This document shows, piece by piece, positions 55,264-63,608 of a stretch of 64,000 nt of DNA. The stretch is from NCBI RefSeq assembly GCF_014649375.1, contig NZ_BMSX01000006.1:124001-188000 (forward strand), in the 5' to 3' direction. How positions within the stretch are numbered: position 1 is the first letter of the stretch; each line of letters starts with the position of its first letter. Position numbers and translations under genes: made by a program. A model generated the notes under the pieces. The model did not search any database. It saw only the letters and a list, made by a program, of their open reading frames with translations, and was not told the DNA's origin. This DNA comes from Streptomyces aurantiogriseus (GTDB lineage Bacteria > Actinomycetota > Actinomycetes > Streptomycetales > Streptomycetaceae).

Positions 55264-55340
55264 GGCGAGGCTCACAGAGCCGCCCGGCGCCGTCCACTCG
55301 GGGAGACGGCTCGGGCCAGGACACAACCGCATAGGGCAGC

Positions 55341-55380
55341 GCCGGCGCCGCGACACGGGTCTCCGTGTCGCGGCGCCGGC
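55341..55380 (+). terminator. Perfect hairpin terminator after ssgB
   Basis: GCCGGCGCCGCGACACGG (55341-55358) and CCGTGTCGCGGCGCCGGC (55363-55380) pair over all 18 bases with a GTCT loop, 78 bases after the stop. Confidence 0.85.
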
Positions 55381-55491
55381 GTGTCCTGCCCTGAGTCCGG
55401 GATCGACCGCCCGTGGCTTGACGGCCCGGTGCGGCTACCATCGGCCAGCATCGGCGGGCGCCCGCCCGACCCCCAGGCCAGGGAGCGAAAC

Positions 55492-56052
55492 GTGCTGATC
55501 ACCCACGACACCCGGTGCGCGCTCGATGCCGTGGTGGATCTGGTGAACACCGCACCGGAGGACGACACCACCCCGGACGCGCTGCCGGACCTCGCCGCCC
55601 TCGAGGATTTCGTACGAAAGCACGAAATCAGTGACGTCGGTGTGCTCTCCGAGTTCGACCTGTCGGCGGTGCGCAAGATCCGCGGGCGGTTCGCGGGGAT
55701 CTTCGCGGCACCGGACGCCCGTGCCGCGGCAGGACTGATCAACGAGCTGGTCGCCGCCGCGGGCACCACCCCCCGGCTCACCGATCACGACGGCTACGAC
55801 TGGCATGTGCACTACTTCGCGCCCGGCGCCTCGGTGGCCGACCATCTGGCGGCCGACTGCGGGATGGCGCTGGCCTTCTTCGTGGTGGCCGGGGAGCAGG
55901 AGCGGCTGCGGCGCTGCGAGGCTCCGGACTGCCGACGTGCCTTCGTCGATCTCTCCCGCAACCGCTCCCGTCGGTACTGCGACAGCCGCACCTGCGGCAA
56001 CCGCCTCCACGTGGCCGCGTACCGGGCGCGCCGCAAGGAAGCGGCGGGCTGA
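55492..56052 (+). CDS. CGNR zinc-finger, ABATE domain protein
   Basis: 186 residues, GTG start with GGGAG 6 bases upstream. An N-terminal helical ABATE region (LVNTAPEDDTTP, LRKIRGRF-like AVRKIRGRFAGIF) and C-terminal zinc finger CEAPDCRRAFVDLSRNRSRR then YCDSRTCGNRLHVAAYRAR, giving the C-x4-C...C-x4-C pattern with CGNR. These proteins are putative transcription regulators in actinobacteria. Target genes are unknown. Confidence 0.9.
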   Translation: MLITHDTRCALDAVVDLVNTAPEDDTTPDALPDLAALEDFVRKHEISDVGVLSEFDLSAVRKIRGRFAGIFAAPDARAAAGLINELVAAAGTTPRLTDHDGYDWHVHYFAPGASVADHLAADCGMALAFFVVAGEQERLRRCEAPDCRRAFVDLSRNRSRRYCDSRTCGNRLHVAAYRARRKEAAG

Positions 56053-56146
56053 GGCAGGTCTCGCCGGTACGAACGTCGTCCGCCTGCGGGAGGGCGTCGA
56101 TGCCGACGCGGCCCCGGCGGGTGGCGCCGGGGACCGCGGGTACGGC

Positions 56147-56335
56147 TCACAGCAGCAGCAGATCATGCAGCGAAGCCATGAGCAGCAGACACCCGATCAC
56201 CGCAAGGAAGATCATCAGCGGTGGCTGGGAAAGGGCGAAGAGGCACCCGCGCGGCTCGTCCTGAGGTGGCGCGGCCTCGCTCTGTGTCGTGTCCAGCATC
56301 TCGCGGGCGATGATGACGCAGGCGGCGCACGTCAC
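56147..56335 (-). CDS. Small single-span membrane protein
   Basis: 62 residues from a GTG at 56335, or 50 from an ATG at 56299 (MLDTTQSEAAPP); neither has a clear RBS. A C-terminal hydrophobic helix (QPPLMIFLAVIGCLLLMASLHDLLLL) follows a polar N-terminus. Minus-strand frame, third-position GC bias is compatible with coding. Function unknown. The 56336-56520 stretch shows no gene. Confidence 0.5.
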   Translation of the reverse strand: MTCAACVIIAREMLDTTQSEAAPPQDEPRGCLFALSQPPLMIFLAVIGCLLLMASLHDLLLL

Positions 56336-56520
56336 GCGATCAACACGCCCGGATTGAGCGGGTGTTCGCCGAATTCCGTGATGTCCGTTTCCAGCCGTGA
56401 TCGCTTCCGCGCGTGCGCGGCTCGACTGTGTCGTTTCCGTCGCGGCGTGACCGTCCTGTGCAGGGCCGTTTCATGGACGGCGCCGCCGCGGGTGCCGTAC
56501 CTGTCGGGCACGGCACCGCT

Positions 56521-56964
56521 TCATATGCCGTGCTTCTTGAGGATGGCCTCGATGTCGCTGAAGTCGTCGGAGGCGGTCGCCCGCGGTGCGGTGGCGGGGC
56601 GGGAGGCCGGACGAGAACCCTGGCCCAGGGAGGGCGCCGAAGCGGTCGGGGCCACGGCCCCGCTCTCCGCGGACCGCGCCGCCGCCCTGCGCTCCTTGCG
56701 GCTGCCGCCACGGCGGCGCTCCACGGCCCGGGTGGTCGCGAAGAGGGCCCAGGCCCCGCCGAGCACACCGAAGCCGGCCCAGGCCGTCGGGCTGAAGGCG
56801 GTGTCCGCGGCCCACTCGACGACACCGGTCATCACGAGGCCGAGCGGGATGAGGGAGTAGGCCGCGATACGGGCGGCCGTCAGGAAACGCCTGCGGTAAG
56901 CCGTGACCGCGGCGATGCCCAGGCCGGCCGCGGCGACGGCGGAACAGACGGTCTCGGCAATCAT
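56521..56964 (-). CDS. Three-span membrane protein of unknown function
   Basis: 147 residues, ATG with GGAGG 5 bases upstream. Hydrophobic segments at about 5-22, 32-52 and 58-75, then a basic Arg/Ser/Ala linker and the C-terminal motif DDFSDIEAILKKHGI, a short conserved-looking acidic helix at the cytoplasmic end. Found in streptomycetes in this neighbourhood; no known domain. Confidence 0.72.
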   Translation of the reverse strand: MIAETVCSAVAAAGLGIAAVTAYRRRFLTAARIAAYSLIPLGLVMTGVVEWAADTAFSPTAWAGFGVLGGAWALFATTRAVERRRGGSRKERRAAARSAESGAVAPTASAPSLGQGSRPASRPATAPRATASDDFSDIEAILKKHGI

Positions 56965-57208
56965 CCGGTCCTCCAGACACGGCACACACGGACAGGGGCG
57001 ACTCGACTCGGCGCCACGGCACGGCAGCGCTTCGTCCCTTCCATCCTGCACCTGCGCGGTGCTCCCGGGCCATGCCCGGAGCGGACATCAGGGACATCTC
57101 CGGGTCGCCTCCTCCGCAGGTGCCGGTCGGCCTCGTACAGGGGGAGCGGGCGGTCCGGAGCAGGCGGTCCGGATCGGGCGGTCGGAGACGGGCTGGGAGA
57201 CTGGTGGC

Positions 57209-57760
57209 ATGAGCGACTCCTCCCCCGCCTCCACCCCGGCGCCCGTACCCGCCGTACCCGCCCCTTCCGCCGTCGTCCTCGACGTCTGGTGCGAGCTGCA
57301 GTGCCCGGACTGCCGCAGCGCCCTCGACGACCTGCGCGCCCTGCGCGAGCGCTATGGCGACCGGCTGGAGCTGCGGCTGCGGCACTTCCCGCTGGAGAAG
57401 CACAAGCACGCCTTCGCCGCCGCGCAGGCCGCCGAGGAGGCCTTGGAACAGGGGCGGGGCTGGGAGTACGTCGAGGCCGTGCTCGGCCGGGTCGAGGAGC
57501 TGGACCGTAAGGGAGAACCCTTCCTGGTCGAGGTGGCCGGTGAACTCGGTCTCGACGCCGAGGAGTTCGACACCGCGCTCATCGACGGGCGGCACATCCT
57601 GATCGTGGACGCCGACCAGGCCGAGGGCAAGGCGATCGGGGTCACCGGCACCCCGACGTACGTCATCGGTGGCGAGCGCCTGGACGGCGGCAAGAGCCAG
57701 GAAGGGCTGCGCCGGCGCGTGGAGGAGATCGCGGACCGGCTGCTGGCCGAGGCCGGGTGA
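57209..57760 (+). CDS. DsbA-family (FrnE-like) thiol oxidoreductase
   Basis: 183 residues, ATG. A short Pro/Ala N-terminus (no signal peptide) and a thioredoxin fold with CxxC as CPDC in WCELQCPDCRSAL. The helical insert contains HAFAAAQAAEEALEQG, and the cis-Pro loop is GVTGTPTYVIGGERLDGG. It is therefore cytosolic. Substrate unknown; FrnE proteins are disulfide isomerases in some species. Convergent with the GNAT gene 9 bases away. Confidence 0.9.
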   Translation: MSDSSPASTPAPVPAVPAPSAVVLDVWCELQCPDCRSALDDLRALRERYGDRLELRLRHFPLEKHKHAFAAAQAAEEALEQGRGWEYVEAVLGRVEELDRKGEPFLVEVAGELGLDAEEFDTALIDGRHILIVDADQAEGKAIGVTGTPTYVIGGERLDGGKSQEGLRRRVEEIADRLLAEAG

Positions 57761-57769
57761 GCCGGGGCC

Positions 57770-58594
57770 TCAGAGCAGGTTCTTGTACATCGAGTAGCCC
57801 ACGGGCACGTACCCCAGCGACTCGTACAGGCGCTCGGCAGGGGTGTTGCCCGCGAAGACGTTGAGGCCGAGCACCCGTCTGCCGGCGGCCACCGTCTGGG
57901 CCTCGGCCAGCAGCATCAGGGAGCGGCCGTGGCCCCGACCGCGATGCTCCTCGTAGGTCTCGACGTTGAAGACGAAGGCCTTGTCGTCGGGGAAGGCGAG
58001 CCACAGATCGCCGACCGGGCTGCCCTCGTGCTCCAGGACGCTGATCCGTGCGTTCTCCGTCGCCAGGCCCTGGGGCAGCGACCGCGCGTAGTCCTGCAGG
58101 GCCTTGGCCCGTGCCAAGGCCTCGGGCACGTCCCGGTCGATCCAGTCCTGCGCGTACCCCGCGATGCCGCGCTCGCGCCACGGGCCGTACTCGGCCTCCG
58201 TCATGGGCCGGGCCCTGCTGCCCTCGGGCAGTCCGGGGGCGACGGCGCCCAGCTGCTTCTCCATGCCTCGGTTGCGGTGGACGTAGCCGAGCGCCGTGGC
58301 GAGCCGCAGTGCGGCTCCCGCGTCGGCCGGCACCCTGATCTCGACCTGTCGGCAGCCCCAGCCCCGGGCCACCTCCTCGGCGGCGAGCGCGGCCACCGCG
58401 CCCCGGCCTCGGCCGCGGTCCGCCTCCTCGATGCGCAGGTCGTCGATCTGGGCGACAGTGGGCCCGAAGCGGGCAGGGGTCGAGACACGGACCGCTCCGA
58501 CGGGGCGGCTGTTCACGCACACCTGGTAGTGGCGGGACAGGGAGCCGTCGGCGGCACGCTGAAGCGGCTCGGTCGGCCGCAGGGTGGTGGTCAT
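57770..58594 (-). CDS. GNAT N-acetyltransferase with two GNAT domains
   Basis: 274 residues, ATG giving MTTTLRPTEP. The N-terminal GNAT unit has the acetyl-CoA loop EADRGRGRGAVAALAAEEV, the C-terminal one has YEEHRGRGHGRSLMLLAEA and NTPAERLYESLGYVPVGY. Duplicated architecture resembles mycothiol-synthase-like and other actinobacterial proteins. Substrate unknown. Confidence 0.9.
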   Translation of the reverse strand: MTTTLRPTEPLQRAADGSLSRHYQVCVNSRPVGAVRVSTPARFGPTVAQIDDLRIEEADRGRGRGAVAALAAEEVARGWGCRQVEIRVPADAGAALRLATALGYVHRNRGMEKQLGAVAPGLPEGSRARPMTEAEYGPWRERGIAGYAQDWIDRDVPEALARAKALQDYARSLPQGLATENARISVLEHEGSPVGDLWLAFPDDKAFVFNVETYEEHRGRGHGRSLMLLAEAQTVAAGRRVLGLNVFAGNTPAERLYESLGYVPVGYSMYKNLL

Positions 58595-58666
58595 CAGGGG
58601 GGTTCTACCCGCCGTACGGGCCGAAGTCATGTCGTTTTTCCGTAGCGGCCCCGGCCCGCCAGGCGA

Positions 58667-59488
58667 CTACGGGTCCAGGTCGTCCCCCGCGCGCTCGTCG
58701 AAGATCCGCATCGCCTTGGCGGTCACCGGCCCGGCCGGGCCCGGGAGTTCGCGGTCGTCGACGCGGTGCACGGCCTGGACGTCCCGCAGGCTGGAGGTCA
58801 GGAAGACCTCCTCGGCCTGCTGGAGCACCTCCAGCGGCAGATCGGTCTCCTTGGCGCCGGTCCACTCGACGGTCAACGCGCGCGTGATGCCCGCGAGGCA
58901 GCCGGAAGCGAGCGGCGGGGTGTGGATCTCGCCGTCGAGGACGACGAAGACATTCGACCCCGTGCCCTCGCAGAGCTGCCCGACGGTGTTGCCGAACAGC
59001 GCCTCGGAGGCGCCGTGTTGGTGGGCGCGGGCCAGCGCGACGACGTTCTCGGCGTACGAGGTGGTCTTCAGGCCGGTGAGCGCGCCGCGCTCGTTGCGGG
59101 TCCAGGGGACCGTGATCACGGCCGTGGAGTCGGGGCGGCGGCTGGTCTCACCGAGGGCGACGACGAGGGTCGGGCCGTGTTGGCCACGGTCGGAGCCGAG
59201 GGGGCCGTGGCCGCCGGTGTAGGTGATGCGGAGGCGGCCGAGCGGCATCGGGTTGGCCTCGAGGACGGCGGCGCAGGCGCGGCGGACCTCGTCGTGGTCG
59301 GGGTCGGGTAGGCCGAGGCCGCGTGCCGAGAGGGTCAGCCGGTCGAGGTGGCGGGTGAGCGCGAACGGCCTGCCCTCCACCGCCTTCACGGTCTCGAAGA
59401 TGCCGTCGCCCACGGTCAGCCCGTGGTCGAAGACGGAGACGCGGGCGGACTCGATGTCCTGCAGCCCGCCGTCGAGCCAAAGCTTCAC
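58667..59488 (-). CDS. Class IV aminotransferase, probable 4-amino-4-deoxychorismate lyase (PabC)
   Basis: 273 residues. Fold type IV PLP enzyme: SVFDHGLTVGDGIFET near the N-terminus, probable PLP lysine in TGLKTTSYAENV, and GTGSNVFVV near the cofactor phosphate. It starts 35 bases after the stop of the chorismate-binding gene, which makes the substrate for PabC, hence the folate (p-aminobenzoate) assignment. A branched-chain or D-amino-acid transaminase role is the alternative. Confidence 0.85.
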   Translation of the reverse strand: MKLWLDGGLQDIESARVSVFDHGLTVGDGIFETVKAVEGRPFALTRHLDRLTLSARGLGLPDPDHDEVRRACAAVLEANPMPLGRLRITYTGGHGPLGSDRGQHGPTLVVALGETSRRPDSTAVITVPWTRNERGALTGLKTTSYAENVVALARAHQHGASEALFGNTVGQLCEGTGSNVFVVLDGEIHTPPLASGCLAGITRALTVEWTGAKETDLPLEVLQQAEEVFLTSSLRDVQAVHRVDDRELPGPAGPVTAKAMRIFDERAGDDLDP

Positions 59489-59523
59489 TGGTCTCTACCT
59501 CGCAAGGATGTACCGGGCACCTG

Positions 59524-60609
59524 TCATCGGCCGGGGGGCGGGAAGTCGGCCCCCGGGTCGGCACAGAACGTCAGTCCCTCTTCGCTCACCTCGTACGTCC
59601 CCGACGCTACCGCGAGCAGTCGGGCCGCCTTCAGCTCGGTCTCCCGCCACTCCGACTCGGGGTCCGAGCCCCAGGTGATGCCGGCGCCGGTGCCGAAGCG
59701 GAGCACGCCTTCGGCTCGGTCGATCCAGAACGTGCGTATGCCCACGGCCAGCTCGCCGGTGCCGCGGTCGGCGTCAACCCAGCCGATGCCACCGCAGTAG
59801 GGGCCCCGGGGCGCGGTCTCCAGGGCGTCGATGATCCTCAGGGCGCTCGACTTGGGCGCGCCGGTGACCGAGCCGGGCGGGAAGGCGGCGTCTAGCAGCT
59901 CCGGCCAGCCGGCGCCCTCCCGCAGCTCACCGCGGACGGTCGACACCAGATGGACCAGGCCCGGATGCTTCTCCACCGCGCACAGGTCCGGGACGGTCAC
60001 GCTGCCGGTGACGCAGACCCGGCCGATGTCGTTGCGGACGAGGTCCACGATCATCACGTTCTCGGCGTAGTCCTTGTCGAGGAGGTCCGCCTCGGTCCGC
60101 CCGGTGCCCTTGATCGGCCCGGACTCCACGACCCGACCGTCCCGGCGCAGGAAGAGCTCGGGGGACGCGGTGGCGATCTCGACGCCGTGCCCGGGCAGCC
60201 GGATCGTTCCTGCATAGGGTGCCGGGTTGCCTCGGGCCAGCAGGGCGGTCAGCGCGTCCACGTCGGCGCCGGGCGGGACGGGCGCCGACAGCACACGGCA
60301 GAGGTTCGCCTGGTAGACCTCGCCGGCCGCGATGTGCTCACGGATACGGCGCACACCGGCCGTGTACGCGGCGCGGTCGAGGGACGACTTCCAGTCACCG
60401 GCCGCGGGTCCCCGCCACTCCCCCGGCACCGGCGCCGGCACGGGCTCCACGCGCACGTCCGCGAAGCGGGCGCAGGTCAGGCGGCCCTCGAAGTCGGCGG
60501 AGACGGCCCAGAATCCGGTGGACTCCAGGGCCGCGGGGTCGTCGGTGACGTCGAGGAGGCCGGTGGCGACACGGTCGCCGAAGCGGGCGAGAGGAGGGAG
60601 GTCGAGCAC
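59524..60609 (-). CDS. pabB: Aminodeoxychorismate synthase component I (PabB-like chorismate-binding enzyme)
   Basis: 361 residues, GTG start (MLDLPPLARFGD). The conserved chorismate-binding core is intact: PIKGTGRTEADL, LVRNDIGRVC, VHLVSTVRGEL, and PPGSVTGAPKSSAL. It lacks a glutaminase domain, so it depends on a separate PabA or TrpG. With the PabC-like lyase it makes p-aminobenzoate for folate. Confidence 0.9.
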   Translation of the reverse strand: MLDLPPLARFGDRVATGLLDVTDDPAALESTGFWAVSADFEGRLTCARFADVRVEPVPAPVPGEWRGPAAGDWKSSLDRAAYTAGVRRIREHIAAGEVYQANLCRVLSAPVPPGADVDALTALLARGNPAPYAGTIRLPGHGVEIATASPELFLRRDGRVVESGPIKGTGRTEADLLDKDYAENVMIVDLVRNDIGRVCVTGSVTVPDLCAVEKHPGLVHLVSTVRGELREGAGWPELLDAAFPPGSVTGAPKSSALRIIDALETAPRGPYCGGIGWVDADRGTGELAVGIRTFWIDRAEGVLRFGTGAGITWGSDPESEWRETELKAARLLAVASGTYEVSEEGLTFCADPGADFPPPGR

Positions 60610-60717
60610 GGTGTCGAGTCTAGGGCGGGTGTCCTCGCGGTGGCCCGGGCGTGTCCCGGAGGGGGCCTGAGCAGGTCCTCGGCGGAACGCAGCGCAGCAC
60701 GCTGCACAAACGCGTTT

Positions 60718-60745
60718 TTGTACTGGCCCAGGAATCCGCTAGAGT
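60718..60745 (+). promoter_or_regulatory. Promoter of the tRNA array
   Basis: TTGTAC (60718-60723) and TAGAGT (60740-60745), 16-base spacer, a clear HrdB-type promoter ending about 40 bases before tRNA-Gly. Confidence 0.7.
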
Positions 60746-60786
60746 TCAACACGTCGCCGGGACGCGGAAGCCGACCGAAACGACAG

Positions 60787-60859
60787 GCGGACGTAGCTCA
60801 GTTGGTAGAGCGCAACCTTGCCAAGGTTGAGGTCGCGAGTTCGAGCCTCGTCGTCCGCT
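60787..60859 (+). tRNA. tRNA-Gly (anticodon GCC)
   Basis: 73 nt, acceptor GCGGACG/CGTCCGC, D arm GCTCAGTTGGTAGAGC, anticodon loop TTGCCAA, T arm GCGAGTTCGAGCCTCG-like, discriminator T. First of five tRNA genes. Confidence 0.96.
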
Positions 60860-60897
60860 CGAAGGACGTAGGGATCTTCCCGGTCCCCTACACTCCT

Positions 60898-60971
60898 GGT
60901 GGAGTGGCCGAGAGGCGAGGCAACGGCCTGCAAAGCCGTCTACACGGGTTCAAATCCCGTCTCCACCTCCA
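60898..60971 (+). tRNA. tRNA-Cys (anticodon GCA)
   Basis: Acceptor GGTGGAG/CTCCACC, anticodon stem ACGGC/GCCGT with loop CTGCAAA, T arm CGGGTTCAAATCCCG, discriminator T; CCA follows in the DNA (60969-60971). Confidence 0.96.
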
Positions 60972-60972
60972 A

Positions 60973-61044
60973 GGACGATTAGCTCAGCGGGAGAGCGCTT
61001 CCCTGACACGGAAGAGGTCACTGGTTCAATCCCAGTATCGTCCA
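60973..61044 (+). tRNA. tRNA-Val (anticodon GAC), copy 1
   Basis: 72 nt, acceptor GGACGAT/ATCGTCC, anticodon loop CTGACAC with stem CTTCC/GGAAG, T arm CTGGTTCAATCCCAG, discriminator A. One base after the CCA of tRNA-Cys. Confidence 0.96.
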
Positions 61045-61064
61045 CTGGATCTTCGGATCCTCCC

Positions 61065-61136
61065 GCGCGATTAGCTCAGCGGGAGAGCGCTTCCCTGACA
61101 CGGAAGAGGTCACTGGTTCAATCCCAGTATCGCGCA
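61065..61136 (+). tRNA. tRNA-Val (anticodon GAC), copy 2, altered acceptor
   Basis: Same as copy 1 but with acceptor GCGCGAT/ATCGCGC; both strands of the stem changed, so pairing is kept. Confidence 0.96.
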
Positions 61137-61170
61137 CGCAGCACTCACGACCCGCGGGTCGTGGTCCCGA

Positions 61171-61242
61171 GGACGATTAGCTCAGCGGGAGAGCGCTTCC
61201 CTGACACGGAAGAGGTCACTGGTTCAATCCCAGTATCGTCCA
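61171..61242 (+). tRNA. tRNA-Val (anticodon GAC), copy 3
   Basis: 72 nt, identical in acceptor to copy 1 (GGACGAT/ATCGTCC) and in the body to the others. Last of the array, followed by a terminator. Confidence 0.96.
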
Positions 61243-61251
61243 CACACCGGA

Positions 61252-61279
61252 GCCCCCGGCCGTCGATGCGGCCGGGGGC
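61252..61279 (+). terminator. Terminator of the tRNA array
   Basis: GCCCCCGGCCG (61252-61262) pairs with CGGCCGGGGGC (61269-61279), 6-base loop, followed by TTCCTCG. It may also stop the convergent zinc-ribbon transcript. Confidence 0.8.
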
Positions 61280-61295
61280 TTCCTCGTGTGCGGAC

Positions 61296-61559
61296 TCAGC
61301 TGGAGAAGAGCATGTGGCCGAAGCTCTTGTGGCGCTTGTGGCCGTAATGACCGCCGTGGCCGCCGTGCGGGGCGCCCCAGGCGGGAGCGGGCGGGGCGGG
61401 CGGGGGCGGAGCCGGCTGGGACCACTGGGACTCCAGGCGGGTCAGCGCCTCCAGCTCGCCGTAATCGAGGAAGATCCCCCGGCAGTTGGAGCACTGCTCG
61501 ATCTGGACGCCGTTGCGGTTGTAGGTGTGCATCGGGGCGTGACACTTCGGACACTGCAT
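61296..61559 (-). CDS. TFIIB-type zinc-ribbon protein
   Basis: 87 residues, ATG (MQCPKCHAPM) with GAGGAG 12 bases upstream; a TTG four codons earlier is possible but abuts the RBS. A zf-TFIIB ribbon CPKC...CSNC spans residues 3-30, continuing GIFLDYGELEALTRLE. A Pro/Ala linker and a His/Gly-rich tail (GGHGGHYGHKRHKSFGHM) suggest metal binding. Function unknown; common in actinobacteria. Confidence 0.88.
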   Translation of the reverse strand: MQCPKCHAPMHTYNRNGVQIEQCSNCRGIFLDYGELEALTRLESQWSQPAPPPPAPPAPAWGAPHGGHGGHYGHKRHKSFGHMLFSS

Positions 61560-61640
61560 GGTTCGGCTCAACTCCTCGCCGGTCGGTCCTGCTTCGTGTA
61601 TCGCCAGGACAGACTCTGTCCGGCTGCGGTCGGTTGCACC

Positions 61641-62579
61641 CTACTTCGCGGAGCTTGGCGCCAACTGCGGAGGTACGGACACCATTCGGGCACAGGCGTC
61701 GACGAGGGACTGCTCGACCTCGTCCAGGGGCCGGTCCCGCGCGAGTGCCTTGGTGAGGGCGCGGGCGGCGGTCTGGACGGTGAGGGCGCGGGCCGGGACG
61801 TCGAGGGCGGGCCAGGGGTCGCCGTCGGCGGGGACGGCCGGGCCGTCCCCCTCGCGGTAGGCGGTCAAAAAGCGGGTCCACTCGTCGGGCGGGAGCAGGC
61901 CGCAGGCGTACCAGGCGGCGGGGCGGGCGAGGTCCCACGCCGGGACGCCCGCGCCGAGATCGTCGACGTCGATGAGTCGCCAGGGGCCGTCGGGGGCGGG
62001 GTGGCGGACGAGCTGACCCAGGTGGAGGTCGCCGTGACAGAGGGTGGTCGTGTCGGGCATGGGGGCCTCGGCGCGGGCCCAGGCGGGGAGGCGGCTCCAG
62101 GCGTGCAGAACGGGAGCGACGGCGGGATGGGGGCCGGCATCGCGGAGGCGGGCCACGGCGTGGGCGGCTTTGGCGGGGCCGCGCATCGGGGGAAGGGGGA
62201 TCGTCGGGGCGGGGGTGCGGTGGAGACGGGCGAGGAGGGTGCCGGCTGCTTCCCAAGGGGCGGCGTCCGGATCGTCCGGATCCACCGGGGCTCCGTACGG
62301 CCAGAAGGTGATGAGGCGGCTCTGGAGGGGGGTGGCTGTCGGGGTGAGCGGGGCGAGGAAGACGTCGGGGAGGTGGGCGGCGGTGGTGAGGCGGGGGGTG
62401 AGGTCGGTGGGGGTCGTGTCCGGGGCGTGGGCCTTGGCGACGGTGTCGGCGTGGCGGACCACGGTGGCGTCCGGGCGGTCGGCGAGGGTGGCTGCACCGC
62501 AGGGGCAGGTCGACGTGCGTTCGTGAGCCTGGGCCCGGGCTCGGAAGGTGAGCTCGGCGAGGAGGGGGGTGGCGGTCAC
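61641..62579 (-). CDS. Aminoglycoside phosphotransferase (APH)-fold kinase
   Basis: 312 residues, GTG start (MTATPLLAELTFRAR). The catalytic loop is TLCHGDLHLGQLVRHP and the metal Asp is in LIDVDDLGAG, both intact. The N-lobe contains CPCG (residues 25-28), an unusual Cys-Pro-Cys for the family. Substrate unknown: many such enzymes in streptomycetes phosphorylate small molecules, not antibiotics. It is 81 bases from the zinc-ribbon start; probably one transcript. Confidence 0.88.
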   Translation of the reverse strand: MTATPLLAELTFRARAQAHERTSTCPCGAATLADRPDATVVRHADTVAKAHAPDTTPTDLTPRLTTAAHLPDVFLAPLTPTATPLQSRLITFWPYGAPVDPDDPDAAPWEAAGTLLARLHRTPAPTIPLPPMRGPAKAAHAVARLRDAGPHPAVAPVLHAWSRLPAWARAEAPMPDTTTLCHGDLHLGQLVRHPAPDGPWRLIDVDDLGAGVPAWDLARPAAWYACGLLPPDEWTRFLTAYREGDGPAVPADGDPWPALDVPARALTVQTAARALTKALARDRPLDEVEQSLVDACARMVSVPPQLAPSSAK

Positions 62580-63091
62580 GGGGCTCCCTGGGCGTGCGGG
62601 TCTGTGGGCGAGCGTACGCAGGTGAGCTTCGCCGGGGTGTGTCGGGTGGCCGGGGTTGCAGGTGGGTTGCGGCGTGCAGCCCGGCGCTGACGGGGTGCCG
62701 CCTTCTGCGGGTCGGGAACCGCACGACTGCCCGCGGAGTGACGACAGGGCGGGCGCCAGGAGCGCCGGTGGCCCGGCGGGCCGGGCGGTCCCGCGACGCG
62801 CGGCTGCCCGCCGGTGCACGCCAGGGCGACTCCGCAGTGATCCGCGTAGGCCCCACCGGCACAGGGGTGCCGGTGCCCCCTCCCCCCGCCAGGCGTGCGG
62901 GCCGTCGCCTCTGCGGGCGGGCGGACTGCACGGCTGGGCGGTGGGTGACTGCGAGGCGGGCGGTCGCTCGGAGCTGTGCGAGGGGTGGGTGGGAGCCGCG
63001 GTCTGGTGGGGCACCTGTGGTGGGCGGCGCAGGGAAGGCAGGGGGCCGGGATCGGTGGGGGTGGATCGGGGTTCGGTGCCGGGGGAAAAGC
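62580..63091. other. Gene-poor interval
   Basis: About 510 bases without a supportable gene. Open frames here are Arg/Gly-rich noise on several strands. A small hairpin ACCGGCAC...GTGCCGGT lies near 62860. The minus promoter of the APH-fold gene must be here. Confidence 0.5.
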
Positions 63092-63125
63092 AATGCCGGC
63101 GCAGCTCCCCAGCTGCGCCGGCATT
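63092..63125. terminator. Strong bidirectional terminator
   Basis: AATGCCGGCGCAGCT (63092-63106), loop CCCC, AGCTGCGCCGGCATT (63111-63125). T-run TTTTT on plus and GCTTTTCC on minus. It is 90 bases beyond the 64-residue minus gene. Confidence 0.9.
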
Positions 63126-63214
63126 TTTGCCGTCCGCCGCACCCCCGTCCCCACGGGGTTTCATATGGGTGGATGTCCCCGCCCGGACCGCTCTTCCGGG
63201 CCTGGGGTCGCCGC

Positions 63215-63409
63215 TCAGCGCCCCAGCATCACGCCCACGGACGACGCCTGTGTGGCCACTGTCTCCCAGCCGTCGAAGACGAGGAGGAGAAGGGCCGCCA
63301 GGGGGAGGGCCATGAGTGTCGCCACCAGGGGGTGGCGGCGGCCCTGACGGCGCGGGCGCTCGGTACGTCCCTGCGTGCGGATCAGTGTCCGCGGTGCCGT
63401 GTGGGCCAT
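63215..63409 (-). CDS. Small single-span membrane protein (64 residues)
   Basis: 64 residues, ATG with GGAGAGGG 4 bases upstream, so expression is likely. A very basic N-terminus with TQGRTERPRRQGRRHPL precedes one helix (VATLMALPLAALLLLVF) and a short tail ending SSVGVMLGR. The unit is closed by the terminator at 63092. No family recognised. Confidence 0.72.
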   Translation of the reverse strand: MAHTAPRTLIRTQGRTERPRRQGRRHPLVATLMALPLAALLLLVFDGWETVATQASSVGVMLGR

Positions 63410-63608
63410 GGTCCCTCTCCTGACCGTTGTCGGTCTGTCGTTGGCAGCGGCGGGTGTCTGACCTCGGGGGACGAGTGCTGCACCCGCCGCTTGACCTCAA
63501 ATCTAGGCGCGTGGGGGGCGCCGGGCGTCATGCCCTCGTACCGATTGGCGGGCCTCCCGGAGGATGAGCCATGACCTGCGGAGTACTCCCCTGGGTGGAG
63601 ACGGCGGC

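Noticed and set aside
60718..61279. Possible CRISPR-like array formed by repeated sequences of the tRNA cluster
   Set aside because: The repeats are three tRNA-Val genes folding into cloverleaves; no spacers or cas genes.
62594..63574. 326-residue plus-strand frame in the gene-poor interval
   Set aside because: Arg/Gly/Cys-rich composition, crosses the bidirectional terminator and the RBS of the 64-residue gene.
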